Counted from the stretch's first letter, positions 25,086 through 32,205 are shown. The stretch: 64,000 nt of DNA from Corynebacterium doosanense CAU 212 = DSM 45436 (GCF_000767055.1 NZ_CP006764.1:1612001-1676000), one strand, 5' to 3'. The notes: a model not told the origin generated them from the letters alone. Numbers and translations are program-made.

Positions 25086-26067
25086 TTGGTGCCTCCGTAA
25101 CTGGCTCTCGGTACTTGAAGATGAGGTCGTCGGTGCTCTCATCCAGTTCACCGTCCTCATTTGCTACGGGCGCGATCGCGACATCGCGAACCGCCCGTTG
25201 CAGGATGAGGGCGGCCTGGAGTCGCTCGGCGTGATCGGGCATGATGAAATCTTCGGACTCCAGCAGGTCGAGGGAGACCGTCGCCTTATCAATCAGGCGG
25301 ACCAGGATGTCATCGAGCTCAGTGGCCCTGAGCTGGACTCCACGCATGAGCTCATCCCGGGCATCAAGCCGAGCAATCTCTAAGTCAACCTCTGCTCGAA
25401 ATTCCTCGGCACTGCCCTTGGCCTTGAACCCCTGACCGAGCATGGTCAGTCCGACAATCAGGATCACCGGGCTGATTGTCACGATGTTGAGCATCTGACC
25501 GCCGAGCTTCATGCCGCCACCACCAGACTTGATACTGCCGCCGCCGAAGAAGGCGAGTGTGGCCTTCTCCGCGGCGGCGCCATGGAGGTTGGCGATCCGG
25601 TTTCCGGTGCTCGCCGTCCCTAACTCGATGGCACCTGCCTTAGCGAGGCGCGGAGCGGCTCGACCAATATTGACGGCAGTGACGATTCCACGCACCCAAT
25701 TTGCTACGTCTGCATCGAGTCTGGCCATGCCAATCACCCGCGCATTGCAGGCATCGACGCCGTCCAGTACCAAGTGCTCGTTGGCCTGAACCTGCTTTGC
25801 GTGGCGTTCGAGGAAGTCCCGCATGCGGAACGTCACTTCGATCCTCGCGCGGGCCTGAGTCGTCCCGAAGACCTGAAGACACTCGTTGGTCTGGATCACC
25901 ACCGCTTGGTGGGCTTGGTAGCGTTTGTCGTATCGCTCGGACTGGGTTCGGTTGGCTCGGTGGGCCCGCTGCATCTCAGCTGCGCCCTTCATTGCGGAGG
26001 CAGCGCTGACGCAAACCGTGGTGAACCCTCCGATGATGATCGTTAGGGGTACTTTCGGGAGAGCCAT
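25078..26067 (-). CDS. Hypothetical glycine-rich membrane protein
   Basis: The protein has 329 residues. A hydrophobic N-terminus (PLTIIIGGFTTVCVSAASA) is followed by a charged helical segment (~30-110, RAHRANRTQSERYDKRYQAH). Next comes a glycine-zipper-like stretch (ATLAFFGGGSIKSGGGGMKL) leading into a second hydrophobic helix (ISPVILIVGLTMLG), then an acidic helical tail. Gly-zipper helices of this kind occur in pore-forming or membrane-remodelling proteins, but I know no function for this family. The ATG at 26067 is fixed by AGGAGG seven bases upstream. It overlaps the coiled-coil gene by 8 bases. Confidence 0.6.
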   Translation of the reverse strand: MALPKVPLTIIIGGFTTVCVSAASAMKGAAEMQRAHRANRTQSERYDKRYQAHQAVVIQTNECLQVFGTTQARARIEVTFRMRDFLERHAKQVQANEHLVLDGVDACNARVIGMARLDADVANWVRGIVTAVNIGRAAPRLAKAGAIELGTASTGNRIANLHGAAAEKATLAFFGGGSIKSGGGGMKLGGQMLNIVTISPVILIVGLTMLGQGFKAKGSAEEFRAEVDLEIARLDARDELMRGVQLRATELDDILVRLIDKATVSLDLLESEDFIMPDHAERLQAALILQRAVRDVAIAPVANEDGELDESTDDLIFKYREPVTEAPNA

Positions 26068-26285
26068 CGATGGACCCTCCTTTGCGGCGACGACGAGATG
26101 GTTCACATATAGAAGCCAGTCTAGACGTGCCGAGCCCCTCACAATCAATCTCGGGACGCTTGCGTGTTAGGGACGTGTTTTTAGTAGCGCGGTTCTGACG
26201 ATCGGATGTGCTCTATCAGCACGTTGTGCACAGGATGTCTCATCACCTTGCGCACATGTCAGTGCTAGAAGACGTTGGCGCAAAT

Positions 26286-26428
26286 GGTGCTGTTGCAAAG
26301 TGAGGGCTGGGTGGCGGTCGCCATGAAAGGATCACGTCATGGGCATCTTCTCGGGTCGTCATTTCCCCGTGACATCATTCTGTGAACAGTGCGCAGGTAA
26401 CTACCCGCTGCGGGGTGAGCTGACCTAA
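26286..26428 (+). mobile_element. Degenerate IS6 left-end fragment
   Basis: Starting at GGTGCTGTTGCAAAG (26286), about 140 bases follow the IS6 leader and first codons (MGIFSGRHFP), then drift out of frame through small deletions to a GTGAGCTGAC that corresponds to VSY of the intact copy. It is more diverged than the fragment at 240-388, so it is older or belongs to another IS6 lineage. Confidence 0.8.
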
Positions 26429-26433
26429 GATCG

Positions 26434-26471
26434 GGCCCGACCTCCGTGTCTACTTTCCAGGGGTCGGGCCC
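26434..26471. terminator. Hairpin beside the lipoprotein gene
   Basis: GGGCCCGACC (~26434-26443) and GGTCGGGCCC (~26462-26471) form a 10-bp perfect stem with an 18-base loop just past the stop of the minus-strand lipoprotein gene. There is no T-run, so it may be a weak or factor-dependent terminator. Confidence 0.45.
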
Positions 26472-26484
26472 ATGACCTCAAATA

Positions 26485-26856
26485 TCATTCGGTGATCCTA
26501 TTTGGGCAGTGGTTTGCGGACATGATCCGAGCGACGGTGTCGCGTTCTTCCCTGTCCCAGAACTCATCGAAACCCTCATCAACCAAGATGTCGTCGGCAG
26601 TTTCGTATTCGGGGTAGTCATCGATGTTGAGCACGCCGTGACAGAAAGCTATCGAGAAGTCTTTCCAATCCTCCTCCTCGACCTCATACGGCACTGTAGC
26701 GACACCGGAGTCGGCGATCTGCTGGGAGATGGGGAGGGATGTGTCGGGGGTGTAGTCCTGGAGCCTCTTAGAGACTTTTTCAGCTTCTGAATTGCAGCCA
26801 ACCAGAGCGAGGCTCGCGACAGTGAGGACCGCGACGATCTTGAACTTAGTGAACAT
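26485..26856 (-). CDS. Small secreted lipoprotein (DUF732-like)
   Basis: This 123-residue protein has a short basic start (MFTKFK), a hydrophobic core and a lipobox LVGC (Cys ~21), so it is predicted to be exported and lipid-anchored. The mature part holds two Cys (AFCHGVLN and ANHCPN), spaced as in the DUF732 family of actinobacterial exported proteins, where they pair. The assignment to that family is tentative. The ATG is only 11 bases from the tip of ISL3 copy 3, so its native promoter has been displaced by the insertion; expression would rely on the IS end. Confidence 0.6.
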   Translation of the reverse strand: MFTKFKIVAVLTVASLALVGCNSEAEKVSKRLQDYTPDTSLPISQQIADSGVATVPYEVEEEDWKDFSIAFCHGVLNIDDYPEYETADDILVDEGFDEFWDREERDTVARIMSANHCPNRITE

Positions 26857-26867
26857 GAAGGTTTTCC

Positions 26868-28326
26868 GGCTCTTCGCGTTTCGGAGTGCGTAGGTGAGCC
26901 CAGGGTGGGGTTCGGGGTGGCACAACATATAGGGGTCCTGGCCGGTACAAGATGAGAGTTGCGAAGCTTCCATCTGACCGAACCAGGACCCTACTGTGCA
27001 GCCTACTACTGGCAACCTCGTGGCCGACACCATCTGCCGTACCGCGGAAATCGGCCTGACGATCATCGGCGCCGCCGACGCCGGAAACATCACCATCATC
27101 GACGCCACCCTGGTCGCTGTGGAGGATCACTGCCCCGACTGCACCCAGCCCGGGAAGCGGCGTGATCACACTGTTCGTCGACTGGTTGACCTGCCTGTCG
27201 TGGGATTTCCCACCCGTCTGCACGTCCGCGTCCCCCGCTTGACCTGCACGAATCAACAATGTCCGAGGAAAATCTTCCAAGCCTCTCTGAACTGCGCCGA
27301 TGACGGTGCGAAGCTCACCCACCGGGTCACCCGCTGGGTCCTCCAGCGACTGGCCCTCGACCGGATGAGCGTGGCCGCCACCGCGAAAGCCCTCGGGGTG
27401 GGCTGGGAATTGGTCAACCAGGTCGCAATCGATGCCTGCCGCAAGCTGGTCTACGACCACCCCCTCCCATCTGGACGGGGTGCGCATCCTCGGGGTGGAT
27501 GAGCACGTGTGGAAACACACCCGACGCCCAGGCCAGCCATCGTCGTTCGTGACGGTCCTGGTGGACCTCACCCCGCTGGTCGACGGGACAGGGCCTGCCC
27601 GCCTGCTGGACATGCGCCCGGGACGCAGCGCAGAAGTTCTACGTAGCTGGCTGCAGGAACGCACCCCCGACTTCAGGGAAAACGTCCAGGTGGTGACGAT
27701 GGACGGGTTCACCGGCTACGCCAGCGCTGTCGACCAGGTCCTCCCGGACGCCACCAAGGTCATGGATCCTTTCCACGTCGTGCACCTGGCCGCCGACAAA
27801 CTCACCGGATGCCGGCAACGACTCCAACGTGAGACCCAAGGACGGCGGGGCCGGAAGGACGATCCCTTGTACAAGCACCGGCGTACCCTGTTGACTAGGA
27901 CGAACTACCTCTCAGAGCGGCAGAACAGGCGGCTCGACCTGTTGTGGGTCACCGACGATGAATATGTCGCACTCGAGGTGACCTGGATGTTCTACCAGGA
28001 CATGATTGCGGCGTACGGGCATCCGAAGAAGTCGGAGGGCAAGAAGATCATGAGCAGGGTGATCAACAGCATTCGTAAGGGCCTACCAGCGGGTCTGGAG
28101 GAGCTTGCCCAGCTGGGCCGGACCCTGTGGCGTCGCCGCGACGACGTTCTGGCGTACTTCGATGTGGGGGCGTCCAACGGCCCCGTCGAAGCCATCAACG
28201 GACGGCTGGAGCACCTGCGGGGAATCGCCCTCGGGTTCCGGAACCTGGACCACTACATCTTGCGGTCACTGATCCACTCCGGACAGCTGCACAACCGGAT
28301 CAACGCACTCTAAATCGCGAAGAGCC
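26868..28326. mobile_element. ISL3-family element, copy 3
   Basis: This 1459-bp element has the same termini as copies 1 and 2. Flanks are GGTTTTCC on the left and GCTTATGT on the right, with no target duplication, so one side has been exchanged or deleted. The right tip is four bases before the ATG of the disrupted parA gene. Positions ~27060-27241 differ strongly from the other copies (see findings). Confidence 0.9.
26996..28313 (+). CDS. ISL3-family transposase, split by a +1 shift (copy 3, mosaic)
   Basis: The layout is the same as copies 1 and 2, with the identical CCCCC shift site and DDE frame. The zinc-finger region is different: CPDCTQPGKRRDHTVRRLVD in place of CPECGNPGKLRDHIVRTLVD, with many silent changes in the same ~180 bases, while the DNA on both sides matches copy 2 almost perfectly. 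The four zinc-finger Cys are kept. Confidence 0.85.
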
Positions 28327-28393
28327 GCTTATGTCCTGAGGCGGCCTGGGTTGGTCGGAGACTAGGTTTTACCCTAGGAGGACGATCAGCATC

Positions 28394-28726
28394 ATGGCAC
28401 GGCCCAGCAAGTACGACACCGCCACCCAAGAACGCGCGGTACGTATGTACTTCGAACGTCTCGAAGACGGCGACATCTCCAAGGCAGCCGCCCGCCGAGA
28501 GATCGGCGAACTGCTCGGCGTAAAGGAATCCACCCTGCGCAACTGGATCCGAAAACAGGAAAAGCAGGAACAAGCACCCCAGCCCGGCTCCCTGTCCTAC
28601 GAGCAGCTCCAGGCTGCCTACGAGGAGCAGGCCAAGGAGGTCGCCAAACTGCGACGAGCCAATGAGATCCTCAAGACGGCGTCAGCTTTTTTCGCCCAAG
28701 CGGAGCTCGACCGTAAACTTCGGTAG
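28394..28726 (+). CDS. IS3-family OrfA
   Basis: This 110-residue protein has a helix-turn-helix (TQERAVRMYFERLEDGDISK, then LLGVKESTLRNWIRKQ) and a Leu-rich coiled coil near its end (EQAKEVAKLRRANEILKTAS) for multimerisation. It begins at ATG 28394 behind AGGAGG (28377-28382), ends 2 bases before orfB and lacks obvious lesions. Confidence 0.9.
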   Translation: MARPSKYDTATQERAVRMYFERLEDGDISKAAARREIGELLGVKESTLRNWIRKQEKQEQAPQPGSLSYEQLQAAYEEQAKEVAKLRRANEILKTASAFFAQAELDRKLR

Positions 28727-28728
28727 TC

Positions 28729-29649
28729 GTGGATTTCATCCGCACCTACCGGAACCGCTTCGGGGTCTGGCCAATCTGCGAAACCTTGACCGCCCACGGC
28801 ATCGCGATTGCCCCGAGCACCTTCTACGCCCACCAGTCCCGCGGCTTCGGCCCCACCGGAGCCGAACTCGACGAAGCGTACGCCGCCCACCGCATCTACC
28901 GACTGTGGGAGGAAAACCGCAAGGTCTATGGCCGGCGCAAGCTCTGGAAAGCAGCCATCCGTGACGGCATGCTTATTGGTCGTGACCAGGTGGAACGGCT
29001 GATGAAGATCACCGGCATCCGCGGTGTGTCCCGCGGGATGCACCGCAAGAAGACGACCGTGGCCAATCCTGCGCACCGCCGGCACCCGGACCGAATAGGC
29101 CGTCGGTGGAGGTATCCGTCGCATCCGGATCAGTGGTGGATCGCGGACTTCACCTACGCCTGGACGCGGGAGGGATTCTGCTACGTCGCCTTCATCGTCG
29201 ACGCCTACTCGCGGCAGGTCCTCGGCCGGGTCGTCACCACGGTGATGGACACCAGGATGGTGCTCATGGCCCTGGAACACGCGTTGTTCAGCCGCAAACG
29301 CACCCGCATGGATTTCACCGCCACCGGCATCGTCCATCACTCGGACGCCGGGGCGCAATACACCTCGCTGGCGTTCACCGACGCGCTGGCAGACGCCGGA
29401 CTCCAGGGCTCGGTCGGTGATGCTCTGGACAACGCGATGATGGAGTCGACGATCGGGCTGTACAAGACTGAGCTCATCGACGTCGATCCCGCACGCACGT
29501 GGAGGGATGCCCGGGAGGTCGAAACGGAAACGGCCTCGTGGGTCTACTGGTACAATCACCAGCGTCTGCACTCGTCGATCGGTGACGTTCCCCCGATCGA
29601 ATACGAGCAGGACTACGAGGAATTCAACACCACCCGAAAAGCCCAGTAA
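28729..29649 (+). CDS. IS3-family transposase OrfB
   Basis: This 306-residue transposase has an HTH_21 region (YGRRKLWKAAIRDGMLIGRD) and an rve integrase core. The catalytic Asp are in WIADFTYAWTREG and HHSDAGAQYTSL, and Glu is in DNAMMESTIGLYKTEL. The ending WVYWYNHQRLHSSIGDVPP is typical. The GTG start at 28729 follows directly on orfA. With clean ends, a target duplication and intact genes it is probably the youngest insertion in the window and may be active. Confidence 0.92.
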   Translation: MDFIRTYRNRFGVWPICETLTAHGIAIAPSTFYAHQSRGFGPTGAELDEAYAAHRIYRLWEENRKVYGRRKLWKAAIRDGMLIGRDQVERLMKITGIRGVSRGMHRKKTTVANPAHRRHPDRIGRRWRYPSHPDQWWIADFTYAWTREGFCYVAFIVDAYSRQVLGRVVTTVMDTRMVLMALEHALFSRKRTRMDFTATGIVHHSDAGAQYTSLAFTDALADAGLQGSVGDALDNAMMESTIGLYKTELIDVDPARTWRDAREVETETASWVYWYNHQRLHSSIGDVPPIEYEQDYEEFNTTRKAQ

Positions 29650-30029
29650 GGCTTTTACCCGTAGTCTCCGAAAAACTCAGGCCGATTCAGTCCATACTGA
29701 CTATTGCCCACACGAAGGGCGGGGTGGGTAAAACAACCTCCGCCGTCCTGCTGTGCGCAGCTGCCCATGCCCGAGGAATAGACGTCACCCTCATTGACTC
29801 CGATGCCCAGGGCACCGCGACCGCCTGGGCCCAGGCGGCCGAGGAGGCAGGTGACGCCTTCCCCTGGCCCATCGTCACAGCAGCCACCCCCGCCAATCTT
29901 ACCCGGGCCCTTGATGGTCATGACGGACTCGTCATCGTGGACACCCCGCCCGGCGGCTACGAAGTCATCGAGACCGCCATCGAGGCCGGCGACCTGATCT
30001 TCATCCCCACCTCCGCCTCACCCCTAGAG

Positions 30030-30540
30030 CGACACCCCGAGGGTGGAGACCTTCAACCAACCGATGCAGGTCGGCGGCGCGGACGACGATGTACAGCGCG
30101 TCCTCCACCAGGATGCGTTGCCGCTGCAGCGGCAGGATCACCACGGCGATACGCACACCCTCGTCAGTGGGATCGAGGCAACAGAATTGGTAACTATCGA
30201 TGACCCGCTCAGTCTCACTGATGTAAGTGAATTCGGTGTCGAAACCGATGACATGTGAGCGCTGTCCAGTGCCCATCGACCGGACCGTGGCGAGGTCTCC
30301 GATCGCCGGGACCGCGGCCCCGGCGGGGTCGCACGTTGGCTGTCCTCTCAGGCCAGCCAATCTGCTCTCCCATAGGGGAATTTGGCCTGAATGTGTTCGA
30401 ATGTCCTGACCAGCAGTTTCACCGCTTTGTTCGAATGAACCCGTGGGGCGGGTCTCCGAGACCCACCCCATATTTCCCCGTTCCACACGACGGATCAGGA
30501 CGCTGAAAAATGAGGCGTCTTTGACATCAGGATTGCCCAA
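30030..30540 (-). pseudogene. Truncated gene with a DxE exonuclease-like segment
   Basis: The minus-strand frame is open from about 30670 to the junction with the parA remnant near 30030 and has no convincing start. It includes FFSVLIRRVERGNMGWVSET and HVIGFDTEFTYISETERVI followed by DSYQFCCLD. The F-D-x-E pattern followed by SYQF resembles exo motif I of DEDD-type 3'-5' exonucleases, but the rest is missing, so this is only a suggestion. It meets parA tail-to-tail at an illegitimate junction, and both genes lack their 3' ends. Confidence 0.4.
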
Positions 30541-30702
30541 AGAAACGTCAACGAGACGGGCGTTCCAATCGGTATCTTCGACGTCGGAAGCAGTCGCTAA
30601 GTGAGCCTGCTGAATAGTAGACGGTAAACTATCGACAGCACCATGTTCGATTTCCCAGGAACCCCCCGGCCCAGCCCGGTGGGGTTTTCCTATGGATGGC
30701 CA

Positions 30703-30927
30703 CTACCGACCACTGCCGTAAATGTAGTCGTACAGCGTGGCAGCCGTGATTAGCGTGGTGCGCCCCTTGCCCCGGGTACCGGGAACGGTCTTTAATTCAC
30801 CGCGAGTGAGCAGGCGATCAAGGGTGCGAACAGAGATGCCCAGACGATCACACACGTCTTCACGACGGAACGTCCTGAGGAGATCATCAGCAGTGATCGA
30901 GGGAAGGGTAGGGGTGGCGTTAGCCAT
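30703..30927 (-). CDS. AlpA/excisionase-like helix-turn-helix protein
   Basis: This 74-residue DNA-binding protein has a MerR/AlpA-type winged HTH: FRREDVCDRLGISVRTLDRLLTRGELKTVPGT, then KGRTTLITAATLYDYI. Proteins of this size and pattern act as recombination directionality factors (Xis) for tyrosine integrases or activate them. The position, 0.4 kb inside attR while the integrase is inside attL, fits that role. The ATG at 30927 is preceded on the minus strand by GGAGGTATC. Confidence 0.75.
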   Translation of the reverse strand: MANATPTLPSITADDLLRTFRREDVCDRLGISVRTLDRLLTRGELKTVPGTRGKGRTTLITAATLYDYIYGSGR

Positions 30928-31235
30928 AAAGATACCTCCGGTAGCTGCCCACCCGTCAAGATGGTGCTACCGGGGCCTATCGGCGCCCCGGCCCGGGGAT
31001 TGTCCCCTAAGGCTCCAGTGGCGGTCCCGCTCCGTCGCGCGGTCCAGTAATGACTGCTCAGTCATTAGACGTGTCATCCCATCACGCCCCGTCCTCGCTC
31101 CAATGACCGAGCTGCGTGGGGGATATCCACGCCAGGGTCATCTTCAGCACGTTTACCCTGAGGATACCTAGGAGTGCCCGGAAGCGCCACCCCTAGGATT
31201 CGCAACCATCGTGTAGGTCAGCAGGCAAATCACGA
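30928..31235. other. Non-coding right-end region of the island
   Basis: No gene is supported here. The region includes the promoter area of the AlpA-like gene, several G+C-rich inverted repeats (for example GGGGCC/GGCCCC type around 30971-30997) and the 20-bp palindrome listed separately. This is the area where Xis and host factors would act with attR. Confidence 0.5.
31048..31067. promoter_or_regulatory. 20-bp perfect palindrome, operator candidate
   Basis: TAATGACTG, a two-base CT centre and CAGTCATTA form a perfect inverted repeat 120 bases upstream of the AlpA-like gene. It resembles operators of TetR-type or other dimeric repressors, and no matching repressor gene is left in the island. 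Confidence 0.5.
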
Positions 31236-31271
31236 GTACCACGCAGGTACCACGACACACCTTGTACCACG
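31236..31271. promoter_or_regulatory. Integrase arm-type sites, right end
   Basis: GTACCACG occurs at 31236-31243, 31247-31254 and 31264-31271. The first two repeat the 11-base pitch of the left-end pair. The group lies 40 bases inside attR. Confidence 0.7.
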
Positions 31272-31282
31272 ATTTAGAAAGC

Positions 31283-31309
31283 AAAAAACCCCCTGTTTCC
31301 AGGGGGTTT
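31283..31309 (-). terminator. Rho-independent terminator supplied by the island
   Basis: On the minus strand CCCCCTG, loop and CAGGGGG, extended by A/T pairs, end in six T directly downstream of the tRNA-Val gene. It replaces the chromosomal terminator left behind at attL (10891-10917). Confidence 0.85.
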
Positions 31310-31311
31310 AA

Positions 31312-31340
31312 CTGGTGGTCCTAGCTGGGTTCGAACCAGC
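31312..31340. repeat. attR: 29-bp tRNA-Val 3' end
   Basis: This repeat matches attL at 10922-10950 with one mismatch. Here it is part of the complete tRNA gene, so integration kept the tRNA functional. Confidence 0.9.
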
Positions 31341-31387
31341 GACCTTTCCGGTGTGAACGGAACGCTCTTCCACTGAGCCATAGGACC
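31313..31387 (-). tRNA. tRNA-Val (anticodon CAC)
   Basis: The minus strand folds as a full cloverleaf of 75 bases with encoded CCA: acceptor GGTCCTA/TAGGACC, anticodon stem TTCCG/CGGAA around loop TTCACAC, and T-loop TTCGAAC. The anticodon is CAC for GTG codons. Its 3' half was rebuilt by the integrated island. Confidence 0.95.
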
Positions 31388-31600
31388 TTGCGGAAGAAAA
31401 ATTTATCACGCCTGGGTCCGGGGTTCCTAATCGCCTGCACAGCGAGGCGGCCACCGAATGACACCCGTGAAATTCACCTGCGCGTCATCCCCACGCCGTT
31501 TCCACCCGCCCACCACGGGATTTGTTCCTCGGCGCGGCGAGCGGCTAGAGTTTGTTCTCGCACCAAGCACGGCGCGTACAGCGCCGACGTGGACGTGCAT

Positions 31601-31673
31601 GCGGATGTGGCGCAGCTGGTAGCGCATCACCTTGCCAAGGTGAGGGTCGCGAGTTCGAATCTCGTCATCCGCT
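31601..31673 (+). tRNA. tRNA-Gly (anticodon GCC), copy 1
   Basis: Acceptor GCGGATG/CATCCGC, anticodon stem TCACC/GGTGA with loop TTGCCAA (GCC) and T-loop TTCGAAT are visible. CCA is not encoded. It is first of six plus-strand tRNAs. Confidence 0.95.
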
Positions 31674-31706
31674 CTCGTTTCAATCCTCGTGGTTGGAATG
31701 TCCCGA

Positions 31707-31778
31707 GCGCGTTTAGCTCAGCGGGAGAGCGCTTCCCTGACACGGAAGAGGTCACTGGTTCAATCCCAGTATCGCGCA
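31707..31778 (+). tRNA. tRNA-Val (anticodon GAC), copy 1
   Basis: It starts GCGCGTTTAGCTCAGC and has anticodon stem CTTCC/GGAAG with loop CTGACAC (GAC) and T-loop TTCAATC. The sixth acceptor pair is a T-T mismatch in both copies. It is the first gene of a duplicated Val-Gly unit. Confidence 0.93.
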
Positions 31779-31800
31779 CAGAGAGCCCTCGGTTCTCAAC

Positions 31801-31873
31801 GCGGATGTGGCGCAGCTGGTAGCGCATCACCTTGCCAAGGTGAGGGTCGCGAGTTCGAATCTCGTCATCCGCT
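31801..31873 (+). tRNA. tRNA-Gly (anticodon GCC), copy 2
   Basis: Identical in sequence to the gene at 31601-31673. It lies in the first Val-Gly repeat unit. Confidence 0.95.
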
Positions 31874-31929
31874 CTGGTACCTTTTCATCAGGGTATCTGT
31901 CTAGATCATGAGGCGGAAAACTTCGCCAC

Positions 31930-32000
31930 GGTGGAATGGCCGAGTGGTGAGGCAACGGTCTGCAAAACCGTGCACACGGGTTCGATTCCCGTTTCCACCT
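31930..32000 (+). tRNA. tRNA-Cys (anticodon GCA)
   Basis: Acceptor GGTGGAA/TTCCACC, anticodon stem ACGGT/ACCGT with loop CTGCAAA (GCA) and T-loop TTCGATT are visible, in 71 bases without encoded CCA. Confidence 0.95.
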
Positions 32001-32030
32001 CGAAGTACTGTAGCTTTTTGCAGTATTCCT

Positions 32031-32102
32031 GCGCGTTTAGCTCAGCGGGAGAGCGCTTCCCTGACACGGAAGAGGTCACTGGTTCAATCCCAGTATCGCG
32101 CA
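32031..32102 (+). tRNA. tRNA-Val (anticodon GAC), copy 2
   Basis: Identical to 31707-31778. First gene of the second repeat unit. Confidence 0.93.
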
Positions 32103-32124
32103 CAGAGAGCCCTCGGTTCTCAAC

Positions 32125-32197
32125 GCGGATGTGGCGCAGCTGGTAGCGCATCACCTTGCCAAGGTGAGGGTCGCGAGTTCGAATCTCGTCATCCGCT
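32125..32197 (+). tRNA. tRNA-Gly (anticodon GCC), copy 3
   Basis: The third identical tRNA-Gly gene and last of the cluster. A strong terminator begins nine bases downstream. Confidence 0.95.
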
Positions 32198-32205
32198 CAA
32201 CAAAG

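Larger units (their letters stand above)
28337..29689. mobile_element. IS3-family element with 4-bp target duplication
   Basis: The element is 1353 bp. The ends read TGAGGCGGCCTG inward on the left and TGAATCGGCCTG on the right, sharing a further TCGGAGACTA block. GTCC occurs directly outside both ends (28333-28336 and 29690-29693). It contains intact orfA and orfB. Confidence 0.92.
28331..30029 (+). pseudogene. ParA-type ATPase, disrupted by an IS3 and truncated
   Basis: Removing the IS3 element and one GTCC copy restores ATG TCC ATA CTG ACT, giving MSILTIAHTKGGVGKTTSAV: a Walker A motif of the ParA/MinD deviant type. It continues with LIDSDAQGTATAWAQ and VIVDTPPGGYEVIE. The ~110 remaining codons (29694-30029) end at SASPLE, where unrelated sequence begins, so the C-terminal third is missing. 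ISL3 copy 3 ends four bases before the ATG, removing the promoter. The gene would have partitioned a plasmid-like ancestor of the island; no ParB or replication gene remains. Confidence 0.85.
10922..31340. mobile_element. Integrated genomic island at tRNA-Val(CAC)
   Basis: About 20.4 kb lies between the two tRNA-Val 3'-end repeats. A tyrosine integrase begins 130 bases inside the left end, an AlpA-like gene is 0.4 kb inside the right end, and GTACCACG direct repeats occur inside both ends with the same 11-base pitch. The cargo is richer in A+T than the flanks, especially at 14.0-17.5 kb and 19.3-22.5 kb, and has no conserved corynebacterial housekeeping genes. No phage structural, plasmid replication or conjugation genes were found, so it is probably a decayed integrative element carrying defence-like cargo. 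Confidence 0.88.
31707..31874 (+). repeat. 168-bp Val-Gly tRNA repeat, unit 1
   Basis: Identical to 32031-32198, including the 22-base spacer between the two tRNAs. Confidence 0.9.
32031..32198 (+). repeat. 168-bp Val-Gly tRNA repeat, unit 2
   Basis: A perfect copy of 31707-31874, offset by 324 bases. The tRNA-Cys gene lies between the two units. Confidence 0.9.

Noticed and set aside
14882-26067. A canonical named defence system (restriction-modification, BREX, DISARM, CBASS, Zorya) in the island
   Set aside because: Only the C-terminal end of an HsdR-like protein is present. There is no methyltransferase, cyclase, PglX/PglZ or ZorAB-like pair, so the cargo is described as defence-like only.
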